Below are positions 12,576 through 30,004 of a stretch of DNA of 64,000 bases, piece by piece. This stretch comes from Anthopleura xanthogrammica (lineage: Eukaryota > Cnidaria > Anthozoa > Actiniaria > Actiniidae). The stretch's first letter is position 1. The number at the start of each line of letters is the position of its first letter. A model generated the notes under the pieces. That model did not search any database, was not told the DNA's origin, and saw nothing but the letters and a program-made list of their open reading frames with translations. The stretch lies in NCBI GenBank assembly GCA_964019055.1, contig OZ025219.1:1421001-1485000 (forward strand), read 5' to 3'. The position numbers and the translations under genes are program-made.

Positions 12576-12973
12576 ATTTGTAGCGACTAGGATCATCTTG
12601 CCCTTGAAAGGTCCAGCGAAAGGTATGTGGATCATCTGCAAAGATTGTGCAGGGAACTCCCAGCGATGTAATGTTGCTGATGCTGGTTTCTTTGTCAGGT
12701 CTTGGCACCCCTTCACTGTCTTCCGGTGCGCTCAATGTCTTTATCTTTTAAGCACCGAACATGTCCACGAGCAAGTCCTTTCATCTTCACCACTCCAATT
12801 TGCCCTTCATGAATAGTTTTAAGAATTCTGTCTTGTGCAAGCAATTTCTTTGGTATGATAACTCTGGTTCCCCACAAAGGAATCTCTACAAGCAGTAAGA
12901 TTATTTCATCTTTGCGTCGGGCATATGGTGCGATTTGTGGGATGATTGCTACTTCCTTCCATCCCATCTGCAC
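12576..12973 (-). pseudogene. Integrase fragment (zinc-binding part and core start)
   Basis: Two overlapping frames meet near 12,713. The upstream one has ILKTIHEG and VKMKGLARGHV, as in the integrase zinc-binding region. The downstream one has HIPFAGPFKGKM at the start of the integrase core, where the first catalytic Asp is replaced by Pro. It stops at the satellite junction, so the remainder of the core is missing. Confidence 0.8.
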
Positions 12974-13299
12974 TGATTCCAGAAGATAGGCCAGAACTGG
13001 GTCTTACGAGTATGTTTCTTGAGCTCCTTGTCCCATACTGCAGGTCTTCTATCATTGACATCTGATATACTTCCGTTTTATGAGGTTTGTCCTTAGAAAC
13101 TACTGAGAAAGATAGACCAGAAAGTCCATCGCAGTTGGCATGCTGCTTCGTGTTTCGATGTTGAATGGTATAGGCTCACAGGAGGAGGCACCAACGTTGT
13201 ATCCTTCATGCAGATGTAACTGAAACTGCCTTCCAAGGATTAGTGAGAAACTTCTTCCATTGAAATACGTTCTTCACCCCCCAAACTATCGACAAAGTC

Positions 13300-13450
13300 A
13301 CTTTCTCTATCTGCCCATACCTCCTTTTTCATTCAGTCAAAGAGCGTGAAGCGTAGGCAATTGGTCTCACTGACTCATGCCGGTATTATGTGTAATAGTA
13401 CGGATCCCAGTCCATATGATGAGCTGTAACTTGCAATCACAAGAGGCACG
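13300..13450 (-). pseudogene. RNase H / RT connection fragment
   Basis: On the minus strand SYGLGSVL and, after a frame break, PIAYASRSLTE mark the start of the RNase H region of a gypsy-like pol. Stops lie between them. Confidence 0.6.
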
Positions 13451-13669
13451 TCAGGATCATAATGGGTAAGTTAATATTGCCAGAGCCAGAGATATCCTGA
13501 ACACTTGATCCATGGCACGTTGTCAATCAGCGGGTGCCGGGGAGATGGCATAAGGTAGGCGTTGGTACTGGTATAACTCGCTGTGTTTGATGAAAGTCAG
13601 GTAATGTTTAGACTGTTCGTCTACTTCTATCTGCAGATAGGCGTGTCGGAGATCAACGACACTATACTG

Positions 13670-13909
13670 TTACCCACCACTGAGCTTGGCATGAATTTCA
13701 TGAATGCGTGGTAGGGGATACTCATCAACTTCTAGCTGGGGATTATCATCCTTTTTGATTGGTGTCACAATTGGCGTTGCCCAATCACTGTGAGTCACTT
13801 TCTGGAGTATACCTTCTGCTTCAAGATTATCTAGTATTTGTTCCACTGCATCCTTTCGTGCTAGTGCCTCGCGACGTGAATTCCAGAAACTATGAAATGT
13901 GTGTTTCAT
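13670..13909 (-). pseudogene. Reverse transcriptase N-terminal fragment
   Basis: About 79 codons carry the gypsy RT opening: a VEQILDNLEAEGIL helix, SDWATPIV, KKD, then DEYPLPR. The stretch that normally links KKD to the YPLP motif is largely deleted. The catalytic Y-x-D-D region is not in this frame. Confidence 0.8.
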
Positions 13910-13999
13910 ATTCTCCAGATGATCTATACCTTCGGTGAAAATGACCTCATGCTGATCCGGAATCTCTTCTAGGTTCTAGGACGTTGAACTTAAGTTTAG

Positions 14000-14310
14000 G
14001 AGTGGCCAGTTCAGGTGCACATGCTCTAACCATTCTCGACCAAACAGACTGGGACCTTTACCTTTTAGGATGTATAATGGTATTGCCTTGGACTGCTTCC
14101 GGTAATTTACTTCGATAGTCAAAAACCCAGGAGGTATCACGGTGTGGCCAGTGTATTTACGAAGTCTGAAGTTGGTAGTTTATTGAACTTCGGATGCTAA
14201 AAATATTCAAATGTGCTCTTGTTAATGATGGAAACTACTGACTCAGTGACAATTTCCATGGCAATATCTTGACCTTCTAATTGTAGGCTAACACTCAAAG
14301 CCTTAGTGCC
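14000..14310 (-). pseudogene. Retrotransposon aspartic protease remnant
   Basis: A beta-rich stretch (ALSVSLQLEG) leads to the place where a D-T/S-G catalytic triplet belongs, but it reads TES, so the active site is lost. Further down KGKGPSLFGREWL matches the conserved segment after the protease in gypsy-like pols. The frame changes between the two pieces. Confidence 0.6.
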
Positions 14311-14389
14311 ATTATGGTGAGACGTGGTATGACATATACCAGCTGTCGTTGTTCATACAGTTAACAGGGGCTTGGGATCCCTCGGTATC

Positions 14390-14520
14390 TCTAAGCGTTT
14401 TCTTCCAAACCTTTTCAAGTGTCCGGTCTTCTGCAGTAACGACACTTCTTCTTATTAAAAGGGCAAATTTTGTGGTTTGTGTTAGCCCCCACAGCGGTAA
14501 CAAATAGGGTTGTTAGGTGG
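14390..14520 (-). pseudogene. Retrotransposon zinc-knuckle region, broken
   Basis: The start of a CCHC knuckle (CYRCG) is followed by a one-base frame break. A second knuckle is recognisable from CRYC but lacks its His and last Cys. It lies between the gag and protease remnants, as expected. Confidence 0.6.
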
Positions 14521-14639
14521 AGATGCTGGGGTAGATTGTTGGCCGTTGTTTGTGTCTTAGGCTGGGGCCGTTTCCGCTTAGCCTTCCTAGTGTCAATCTT
14601 ATTTATTATTTTGTGATTTTGTCACAATAGACTAGTTTG

Positions 14640-14815
14640 AATCGCCTTTCAAACTTTGTAAATCCTTGCTTGCTCGTTCATTTGCTATGCACTTTTGGAC
14701 TGCGATATCAAACGTGAGATTTGTGAGCTTGACTTTGAGCAGTTCTCTTATCATTTTGGCGTCACGAATACCCGAGAACAACCTGTCGCGAAGGCGTTCT
14801 GCCGGCCGCATTCAA
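14640..14815 (-). pseudogene. Retrotransposon gag fragment
   Basis: The minus strand reads through a charged helical stretch containing GIRDAKMIRELL and ending near SLKGDSN, typical of the gag region just before the zinc knuckles in gypsy-like elements. It has no start and is cut off from the rest by frame breaks. Confidence 0.6.
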
Positions 14816-15034
14816 ACAGATAAGATGGCGAACTACGATTTTACTACAAGAAAAATAGGTTACTTGGTTCACACAGGAAACCCAAATACTCCACGTAAAG
14901 ATGAAAATGTACCCCGTGACCCATATGAACCAATGACAGCGTGTAAATATGTATCGTTGGGTTCTAATTAACTACATATGCGATTAAATAGGTGCATTTG
15001 TCAAAGCTGCCGATTCTTTACTAATGGCATCGGG

Positions 15035-21913
<6,879 letters not shown>

Positions 21914-22170
21914 CCTGAAAATGAGAGGAGGAAAAAAAATATTTTAAATTTTTACCCGAGTATCCAAGCTTGGACCACCTGTCTTGGTCTGCTTGCGTGC
22001 ATGGGAATAATAATATACAGATATCTAAACAGGGTAGCCTAGGCAGTAAAAAATACTGGTATCAATAAGGGCCCTGCGTATAACAAAAAAATACAAAAAA
22101 AAATAAATACAAAATAAAATAAAGAATAAAATATAAAAAAAAAATCCTAGAAAATAGTCCTATAAAAATT
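21914..22170. other. 5' flank of the lectin gene
   Basis: This should hold the promoter and 5' UTR. It is AT-rich with A-runs. I see no clear TATA or initiator that I would commit to. Confidence 0.3.
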
Positions 22171-22174
22171 CCTA

Positions 22175-22590
22175 TAAAGATTGCTTCTCATTAAAATCTT
22201 TAAAAATCATATTTAGGGACTTACAGTTCTTCATATCCTTATTCAAGTTTTAAATAATTTGGCACCTTTAAAATAAAAAGATTTCTTAGCTATTTCTGTT
22301 TTAACTTTTGGCAAATCAAGGTCGCTACCATTTCTACGTGAGTTATAAATAGAATTAGATTTCTTAAAATAATTTTGTAGAAATATTGGAGTAGCTCGCT
22401 CCACTACAACAATGTACCAATGTTTTAACTTTTAGCAAATCAAGGTCGGTACCTTTTCTACGTGTGTTATAAATAGAATTAGATTTCTTAAAATAATCAG
22501 TTTGTAGAAATATTGGAGTAGCTTGCTCCACTACAACAATGTACCAATCTGTTGCAAGCCATAAAATCTGAAGATTTGAGCCCACCTGTA
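22175..22590 (-). pseudogene. LINE reverse transcriptase C-terminal fragment with internal duplication
   Basis: On the minus strand the frame shows SIYNTRRKGTDLDLLKVKT, then AKKSFYFKGAKLFKT and, after a stop, KDMKNCKSLNM, matching in order the C-terminal part of LINE ORF2. An AT-rich tail follows. The block of about 124 bp around YNTRRKGTDLDLLKVKT is present twice in tandem (about 22,303-22,426 and 22,427-22,552). Confidence 0.65.
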
Positions 22591-23077
22591 CAATTCTTGG
22601 TAGTTTATCACGGTTTTATTCGTTCTGTCACTATCATTTTCATCAATATCCGATTGCAACCCCTCTTATTTCGATATTTTTCTTTCGTAAGAGCAAACGT
22701 ACAGGACTGGCTTCACACCGAATACTTTAGCACTAGCTGCCCGACACAGCAAACTAAGATATGAATATATATATATTGCGAAAAAAATGCTCACTATAAA
22801 TATTTAATGAACTTAGAAAATACATTTTCCTCGCCTAGAATAAAGATTATTTAATCTAAAAACTCGAACAATTTGATTTATTTGAGGTAGTACTATGCTG
22901 AAATATTAAATATGTGTTGTAGTTTCAGTAAAATTTGATGCAAAAGATGAACACATAGATTAAATTCTTAGCCAAATATCCGCTAAGTTATATAGATCCT
23001 GTATTTGCACTTATAACATACTATGAGAGTTTCTGTAGATTTTACGGAAGTCATAATGGAGCGAAAAAAAGTTTTTG
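22591..23077. other. Intergenic, nothing recognised
   Basis: AT-rich sequence with short chance ORFs and a small (AT)n run near 22,765. I support no feature. Confidence 0.5.
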
Positions 23078-23235
23078 TAAAGGCTGATTTACACGGTACA
23101 ATTTTTGATAACAACTGTCGCATTCAATCTGCTTGCGCCATGCTTACAACGCGAATTGCGTCGTTTAAATCAACCCTACGACTCGCTACAACTGTCGTGT
23201 ACGACAAGAAATAAGTCGTGTAAATCGGCCTTTAG
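23078..23235. mobile_element. MITE with 18 bp terminal inverted repeat
   Basis: The ends read TAAAGGCTGATTTACACG and CGTGTAAATCGGCCTTTA. There is imperfect internal symmetry around ACTGTCG. The 63-codon ORF crossing it is fortuitous. Confidence 0.75.
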
Positions 23236-23869
23236 ATAGAGTTTTGTGACGCTATCTTGTCACAAGAATAGTTTATTCGGCTTACGTACCTTCTTTTTGT
23301 GATCAAGGGTCTTGGTAATGGTGAATAGTTTGCAGTTGTTCTCGATAACAAGCGCAGATTCGTTTAACAACCCTGAACGACAAAGTAGATTTTCATTAAC
23401 CTCGAACCAAGGTGTTCCAATCCCTTTATTCTAAACTTTGTTTTTCGATGGAAACACGGTTTGACGTCCACCAAAACATTATGGTCGCGACAACGATCCA
23501 TTCTTTGGAGAACCACGCTTTTTAAAGGATTTTTGCGGGGAAGTTCACACAATTTCATCTTTATTTTACTACTAAACATTTACTACTTTACTAAGAGTTT
23601 TCAATGTTAAAGTTAATGTGTATGCTTGTTTCTTGCACGAATATTTATTTAACTGCCGAGCTGTCTCATAGTTATCTCCACACGTACAATATAAAATTTT
23701 TGACAAATTTTAAAATTCTTTTTATCAAGCTCTCGTTCATTTAAGTAATTTTTCACAAAGAAAACCAGCAGAAATACTCAAATGTTTGGGTGATAGTCAT
23801 TATTACATGTAAAGGCATGAAAATATGTTTAAAGTCAAAACTGTTTTTACTGTCCTAGAAAATATCCCA

Positions 23870-24530
23870 ACACAGCGTAGACGGTGCAGTGCTTTCATAA
23901 GTCTTGAACTTTCATAAAAGTTCACAACACAGCGTAGACGTTAAAAACCGGCATAAAAAACTACTGTACTTTTTTGGCAGTAAAGTATATTGAGTTTGGC
24001 GCATAACATGAGAGAAAGCCGGTTAGGAAAAGCTCGAAGTGTGGCAGAGTGCTTCTAAATACTTCTCGATTGTTCTGTCATCCCTAAGTGCTTTAAAACT
24101 GCGCACCCCAGGACAACTAGGCTTAGCAGGCTTGTTTTATTTTAAATTCTTTATTATTACATTATTATTCTTTTGGAGACGAATGACAATAGCGTGCGCA
24201 CGGTGCAGTGCTTTCATAAGTCTTGAACTTTCATAAAAGTTCACAACACAGCGTAGACGTTGAAGACCGGCATAAAAAACCTACTGTGCTTTGTATGGCA
24301 GTAAAGTATATGGAGTTTGGCGCAGAACACGAGAGAAAGCCGGTTAGGAGCAGCTCTATTGTGGCAGAGTGCTTCTAAATACTTCTCGATTGTTCTGTTA
24401 TCCCTAAGTGCTTTCCACACCAGGACAACTAGGCTTAGCAGGCTTGTTTTCTTTCTTTCTTTTTTAATTAGTACATCCGTTCTTTTGGAGACGGATGACG
24501 AAAGCGTGCGCATTGTGCAGTGCTTTCATA
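23870..24530. repeat. Tandem duplication, unit about 315 bp
   Basis: The block starting GTGCAGTGCTTTCATAAG is present twice (about 23,885-24,200 and 24,200-24,515), with partial copies at both ends. Shared stretches include CACAACACAGCGTAGACG and GTGGCAGAGTGCTTCTAAAT. ORFs on both strands are mirror products of the duplication. Confidence 0.85.
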
Positions 24531-25161
24531 AATATTGTGCCCCAACCAAACAGAAAAGAAAAGAAATAACAGATTTTTGTAAATATTTTGCTTACATATT
24601 TTGAATCAGCGACAGGTGCGACTCACTTCAAAACCTAATTGTTTCTTAACTTTTAAGTTAAAAAGTTTAAAAAGTTTTAAAAAGTTTTAAAGTTGTTTAG
24701 CTCAGGTCACGACTAGGTCACGACTAGTTTGAAAACTGGTGTCTTTGGATGATTGGATAAAAGGAATGGAAGATTTCGGGATATTGAAATGATTGTTTGG
24801 TTGAAGGAAAGCTAGCTGAAGCGGTTTGACGGCTGTACTCAAGCAATATGTACTGATATCACACCATGTCTAACAAACACAAGTTCATTTCTATGAAGCT
24901 ATTCATCTTACTTCATTGGTGATTCAATTGTCTATCCAAAATTTAACCAAAATCTTTATTAAAATGTTATTTAATAGTTTTTATTTAAAAAAAAAACTTT
25001 CTCGAATAAACGAAGGTTAGTGATACAAAAACAATTACGGTAAAAGACGTCTTTTAAGAAAAGCTTGGCTAGGTTAAAGACTGATACGAGTGAAAGTAGA
25101 TATTCCAAGTAGCTGGCTTATTTTTACCGACATTGGGGAGGCTATCTGAATAACAAACGTA

Positions 25162-25300
25162 ATAGACCCCTTGCAGCACGTCAGAATGCAGCTCCTGAAT
25201 TTGGAGGACAAAACAATAGGTTTCAATCCTCAGGAGATTGAAATTATTTTGTTTTGACCTCAAAATTGAGCTGCTTTGACGTCACTTGCAAGGGGTCTAT
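25162..25300. mobile_element. MITE family B, copy 3
   Basis: Full-length: starts TAGACCCCTTGCAGCACGTC and ends CACTTGCAAGGGGTCTAT, with the internal GGAGGACAAAACAATAGG block. The flanking TA bases are compatible with TA target duplication. Confidence 0.85.
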
Positions 25301-25366
25301 AAGTGTTAAAGTATTCTTAAGAAATAAACTATATACTTGTTTGAGAGACAGAAACGTTAAAAAATT

Positions 25367-25591
25367 TTGTTCATTGAAAACGTGAAACAAAAGAAAGAAC
25401 ACCAAAATACTAGTGCAGTAGATAGTATATTAAACTTCGCACAGCCATGTGTTCGCGTCGTCTTCAAAATGAACGAAGACAATGATTCGGATCCAGATAT
25501 CTGGATCACACAGAACATGTTTTCAGGTTCAAAGACTGATAAAAGTTTGGCAGGATTTAGTGGGGGAAAAAGAATGTCTCATGTGGAATAG
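25367..25591 (+). CDS. Orphan 74-codon ORF, possible terminal exon
   Basis: The acidic C-terminal part (MNEDNDSDPDIWITQNMF) ends at TAG 25,589-25,591, and AATAAA follows within about 20 bp. An AG preceded by CTTCGCAC near 25,440 could be an acceptor. I do not recognise the peptide. It could be a small 3' exon or chance. Confidence 0.2.
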   Translation: MFIENVKQKKEHQNTSAVDSILNFAQPCVRVVFKMNEDNDSDPDIWITQNMFSGSKTDKSLAGFSGGKRMSHVE

Positions 25592-25889
25592 CCATTGCGT
25601 ACAATGAATAAATGTAGTCCATAATCAAATTTTGAATATTATAGAGTGGAAAAACCGCTAAAACTTTGAAACATTATTAAATGATAAGTACTAAATACCA
25701 CCAGTTAACAATAAAAAAATACAGGATTTTTCTTTAAATTTAGTTAGCAAGTAGTTTTATAAATTTAGTGTTTACACTCCATGTTGTGTCGTGAGTTGGT
25801 TTGCAAAAATTACAAGCAAAAACGAAATCCGTGTGATATGTTGTAGATGAATCACATATCAATATTTACATATTCACATCGAAAGTGGC

Positions 25890-26242
25890 AATACTCCAGT
25901 TTCACATTCGGTGGAAACCGCTGTTTTTGAAGAACACAGACTCATTTGCACAGGCTTAGCCTCGTTTATAAGTCATCTATTCAAATACACCATTAAAAGT
26001 CCGTGGGATTGGTATTATTCGACTTGCACATTCTTTACATTACAGTTGGCTGTTGCTAATGATTTGGAAAAGTCAACCGTAATGTAAAGAATGTGTAAGT
26101 TGAACAATACCAATGTTTTGAAATCCCACGGACTTTTAATGATGTCGTTGAATAGCTGACTTATAAACGAGGCTAAGCCTGTACAAATGAGTCTGTGGTC
26201 TTCAAAAACAGCGGTTTCCATCGAATGCGAAACTGGAGTATT
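25890..26242. mobile_element. Foldback element family C, copy 1
   Basis: About 353 bp, almost wholly two inverted arms of about 160 bp around a short loop. The ends are ATACTCCAGTTTC and GAAACTGGAGTAT. The arms share AAAGTCCGTGGGATT and TTATAAACGAGGCTAAGCC. A second copy lies at 60,910-61,255 and a truncated one at 63,178-63,310. Confidence 0.85.
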
Positions 26243-26349
26243 CAGCCCATCAAAGCTTTATTAACCATTCCAGTGATTAAGAAAAAAATAGTTTGAGTTG
26301 GAATTGCAGTGCATTGTTGGAAAGATTTTATCTAAAATAGCCCCAGTCC

Positions 26350-26505
26350 AGGTGATCAGAAATATTGACGTAGAAATGACTTCGCTGCAAAACTGAGGTC
26401 TCATGAAGCCTGCGAAAAATCACTTATAAAAGTTAATTATATCTAAGATAATTCTAAATTTTCAGGAGAGGTTTTTTGATATTTTGCATACATTCACTAT
26501 GCTAT
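26350..26505. repeat. Dispersed repeat family D, copy 1
   Basis: Shares TGACGTAGAAATGAC, GCAAAACTGAGG, TCACTTATAAAAG and TTTTTGATATTTT in order with 60,062-60,210. Function unknown. Confidence 0.6.
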
Positions 26506-27409
26506 TCATTATTGAGTGGGAAAATAAAACAAATGAATAGCTGTTTCCCGAGTCGCCGGGCTAAAAAGGATAAAACCTCAGTTTTGTACATTTTCTCGAT
26601 TCTGATTGGCTAACATTTTTTTCTCAGATCAGCTGGATTGCATTACAATGTCATGTCAACTTCGCCCAGTTTTTTATTAATTTCGGAATGGAAAATTCAA
26701 TGCAGAATATTTAAAGTGTTTTTTTTTTTAATTATCTGGGCTTCCTGTTTTGTTTCACTTGAGCGAAAACTGGTACCCATCAATTCTACTATTCGACAAC
26801 AAACAGTTTAATTACATGTTAATCAGCGTATATACATGACTGGGAACAATTTGAAGACAATTCGATGAAAAATCTATTGTTCCCGCCAAAAGCTTGGTTT
26901 TTCAGAAAAGCCCAATTTTTGTCTAGTGTTGAGAGGGGACTGGTAACTTTATATTATAAAAGCTATAGCACTAATTTACCCAAAAATATGTACATCATTT
27001 AAAGTGTCTTCACAACTCAGATAGTGCACTCACTGTACCCCTAAGAGTGATGAAAAACAATACAAGACAGGGTGCCCGAAGTAATTTCTGGAGGGATTTT
27101 CTTGCTATGCAGTTATTTTTTTTATCTTTAGCCCTAATGCATAGTGTGCAAAGGTTTATAGTATATGTTCTGTTCATCTATTTATATGATTTTTTAAGAT
27201 ATCATATCTTGAAAAAAATTCCTACATCTTGGCTGATCTAAGCCAAGGCCGCATGACTACCTCTCAGATATTGGGCTCCCTGTGTCAATGGCATTGGAAA
27301 GCAATGTTATTCCAATATATTATACACATATACATTATTATACATTGAATGATATAATGGAACTGCTCTTTCACAGCCCACTAGCACATCCATTTGTATG
27401 TACACTGTT
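26506..27409. other. Intergenic; single relative of the 57 bp repeat at about 27,228-27,275
   Basis: CTTGGCTGATCTAAGCC followed by GCATGACTACC matches one unit of the tandem repeat at 41.1 kb. Otherwise I see nothing beyond chance ORFs. Confidence 0.5.
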
Positions 27410-28110
27410 ATAACTTTAATCCAGTTTCAGAACTTATGAATAATTCACAAGCCTTTGGTCCAATTGGAGTGACCATGCACGTCAAGTGCATATATGAAGC
27501 TTTATGCCCAATAAAGTCTATTCATTATTAGAAAAAACCTACTAATGGTCTATCACCAATCGAGCCCTGTGATTGGCTGAGCTACTAGGGGTCTATTAGT
27601 GATAAACCAAAAAATATATATTTAAAGCAAAACCCAAAACTTTTTGCATCCTTTTATTGGACCGATTAGTAGGTTTTTACTAAAACAATTAGACCTCTCG
27701 CCCTCATGGCCTACGAGCCAATAGCCCATTCGGCCTTCGGCCTCATGGGCTATTGACTCGTAGACCATTCGGACTCGAGGACTAATTGTTAAGTATTCTA
27801 TAACTTTAATCTATTTCTCCAACTTGTTTGTCAAAGTCTTTTTAGGGAACCTTTATGGATGTTCGATGCGTGGTTTGTACAGCATGAGCTATGGTTGCCC
27901 TCGGTAGAGTTACTTGACCATACATGCACGTCACGTGCATATGAAGGTTTATGCCCGATGAAGTCTATTCATTAGTATTCTATAACTTTAATCCATTTCT
28001 CCAACTTTTTTATCCAAGTCTTTTTTAGGGAACCTTTATGGATGTTCGATGCGTGGTTTGTACAGCATAGGATATGGTTGCTCTCGGTTGAGTCACTTGC
28101 TCGTAATTGT
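27410..28110. repeat. 181 bp tandem repeat, interrupted by an inserted repeat
   Basis: Units begin near 27,410 (diverged), 27,793 and 27,974 with TATAACTTTAATC and contain GGGAACCTTTATGGATGTTC and AGTCTATTCATTA. Bases 27,530-27,792 are a foreign 260 bp repeat placed exactly at a unit boundary. Confidence 0.8.
27530..27792. repeat. Dispersed hairpin-rich repeat, copy 2
   Basis: Nearly identical to 16,253-16,545 but lacking about 29 bp after GTCTATTAGTGATA. The CTACGAG...CTCGTAG hairpin at about 27,710-27,762 is better preserved here. Confidence 0.85.
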
Positions 28111-28289
28111 ATAGTTCTTTGTATAACTTCTATGGCCGGGAGCTTGGAAATTATTTGGACATTTGGTTCACTGAGAATCGGTGAGAATGTCCATCAATTT
28201 CAGCTGGCAATGAAGTCCATAAGATGATTTAGCTGATTGAAGGAAGCTATTGGTGGACATAATGTTTATAAACATTGCCACTGTGATGT

Positions 28290-28395
28290 TTATATGGGCC
28301 AACCATTTAGACAATAGTTTTTGCAGTGTCAATTGTCCGATAGATTTTTGGTTGGCAATTTAAATAACAATCAATCAAAACAAATTCCGTCATCG
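28290..28395. repeat. Segment shared with 54,134-54,253 (opposite strand)
   Basis: About 105 bp match in inverted orientation. The frame encoding RFLVGNLNNNQSK is open in this copy, and RFMVGNLNNNQSK in the other. It could be a relic of a coding sequence or a dispersed repeat. Confidence 0.5.
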
Positions 28396-28739
28396 TACGC
28401 TCTCCTATAGACGGCGATGACCTTCCTTTGTGGTTCCTCGGTGATAGAGACAAACCTCTTTGAGCTAGCTATTCAGTATCTCCTTTTTTTCTGCGCCTCT
28501 GTTTATCAATCGGTGAGGTCAGCGGTCTTTAACATTAAAACTGTTTTTATATAACTCTATTAGTTCTAACCGCTTTGGAAACCTTGTAGCATTCCTCGTG
28601 ATTGTTTTGTTGCAGAATTGGAGACGTTTCCGGCTTTTTTTAGTATAAACCAGGATTAGAATGTTGCTAGTTCAGCTTCACATACTGTCTGAGAGGTTCT
28701 GTATCGACTCTGTTTCACCGAGAAACCATTCCACGTATG

Positions 28740-29735
28740 TCAGAATGTGTTACTTGGCTTGGCAGTGCTTGATCTATTGCGCCGACTCAGATATAAGTAC
28801 AAGCAAGGGTTGATTGCGCAATTTGAGTGAGCCAGCCATATACAGATCAGCGGTATATAGATGGAAGTGCAATAAAAGACATCAACATTGAAGGCTGCAA
28901 TAAAATGCATGACATGGACTGGGAACCAGCAAATTGCGAAGACAAAAACAATTGTCATTAGCTTCTTAACAGAGTTCCTTCTTTGCAAGTGAATCTTTCT
29001 CTCGATGCTGTCACTGGCGTAACCAGGGGCCTTGCGTCGCCATAGATACCGTATGATGATGCCATAGAGGGTTGCCATGGCAGCAAGAGGAAATCCATAA
29101 TTAAGAACAAACTTTACAATGGTGTCGATCTCAACTGCCTTGTTCCCCCACATGCGACGATCTTGAAGACAAACCAACTGCCCTGACATTTCCAGAACTC
29201 GAAATCTGTAATAATCACTAGAGAAAACCATCCCAGAGATGACCCAGATCATAAGGATCGAAAACTTGACCGTACGTCGTGATAACGAACGCTTAGATCT
29301 GTGAGCAATAGCAAAGTAACGATCAACAGCAATAGCCACAAGGGTGAACCCTGAAGCGGTGATAGAAATATTTGTGCCGAAATTAACTGTCTTACAAGCA
29401 AGCTCGCCAAAAACCCCAGGGAACCACTTGAGTCCCATATAAAAGTATGCAATGTTTAAAGGAATTCCAACAACTGCGTCTAAGATATCGGCAGCCGCCA
29501 TGTTGACTATCAGTCTATCGAATGATCGACTTAGTTTTTTCCTCGAAGCAGCATAATGTATGACCATGATATTGGCTATCAATGACACGACAATGACTGC
29601 AGAGTAAGCAATGGTTAACAGGATCACAAATGGATAGCTCACTGCCTCGAATTGACATTTTGGGTTGGTGACAGAGAGAGTAGGGCTTATAATCGATATG
29701 TTCTGGGTGGTATTTATAAATGGTGTTGTTGCCAT
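28740..29735 (-). CDS. Class A GPCR, neuropeptide-receptor-like, complete single exon
   Basis: 331 aa from ATG 29,735 to the stop at 28,740. The N-terminus has two N-glycosylation sites (N8-T-T, N12-I-S). All seven TM helices are visible: TM1 with the conserved Asn (LIANIMVI), TM2 with AAAD, the extracellular KWFPG before the TM3 Cys, VDRYFAI at the end of TM3, an ECL2 Cys (GQLVC), TM6 with ICWFPVH and TM7 with NPCLY. The loops are short and the tail is brief. The WxxG motif before the TM3 Cys and CWFP are typical of peptide receptors of the NPY/NPFF/galanin-like assemblage, but the ligand cannot be assigned. The GPCR at 61.4-62.8 kb is a diverged paralogue on the same strand. A plasma-membrane signalling role is inferred from the family. 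Confidence 0.93.
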   Translation of the reverse strand: MATTPFINTTQNISIISPTLSVTNPKCQFEAVSYPFVILLTIAYSAVIVVSLIANIMVIHYAASRKKLSRSFDRLIVNMAAADILDAVVGIPLNIAYFYMGLKWFPGVFGELACKTVNFGTNISITASGFTLVAIAVDRYFAIAHRSKRSLSRRTVKFSILMIWVISGMVFSSDYYRFRVLEMSGQLVCLQDRRMWGNKAVEIDTIVKFVLNYGFPLAAMATLYGIIIRYLWRRKAPGYASDSIERKIHLQRRNSVKKLMTIVFVFAICWFPVHVMHFIAAFNVDVFYCTSIYIPLICIWLAHSNCAINPCLYLYLSRRNRSSTAKPSNTF

Positions 29736-30004
29736 AGTAACTGTTGCTATGGTGGAAGTGCTGCTATGTTGGTGTTCTACTTGTTGTTGAGATCAATCCT
29801 TCGGTAATACTTTGTAGCTTTTTGGAAATTCTGTGAATATAAGAATAGCAAAACTTAGTTGTCAAAGATTGAAAAAAATTATAAAAACCTGATATATTTT
29901 TCTTGTTTTGGCTCTCTAGGGATCAATAATAGCCAAATGCGAGTGAGATATCGACATTTTAGTGCCATTTTTTAGTCTCGTTCTCACTCTTTAAACTAAA
30001 AGGT

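Larger units (their letters stand above)
12576..14820 (-). mobile_element. Degenerate Ty3/gypsy-type LTR retrotransposon, internally deleted
   Basis: Reading the minus strand from 14,820 down gives pieces in the normal gag-pol order: gag-like helix region, zinc knuckles, aspartic protease, reverse transcriptase, RNase H, integrase zinc region and integrase core. They lie in different frames with stops between them, within about 2.25 kb, which is shorter than an intact pol alone. The integrase end meets the satellite. No LTRs were found. The element is dead. The family follows from domain order and motifs; the subfamily is not determined. Confidence 0.85.
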
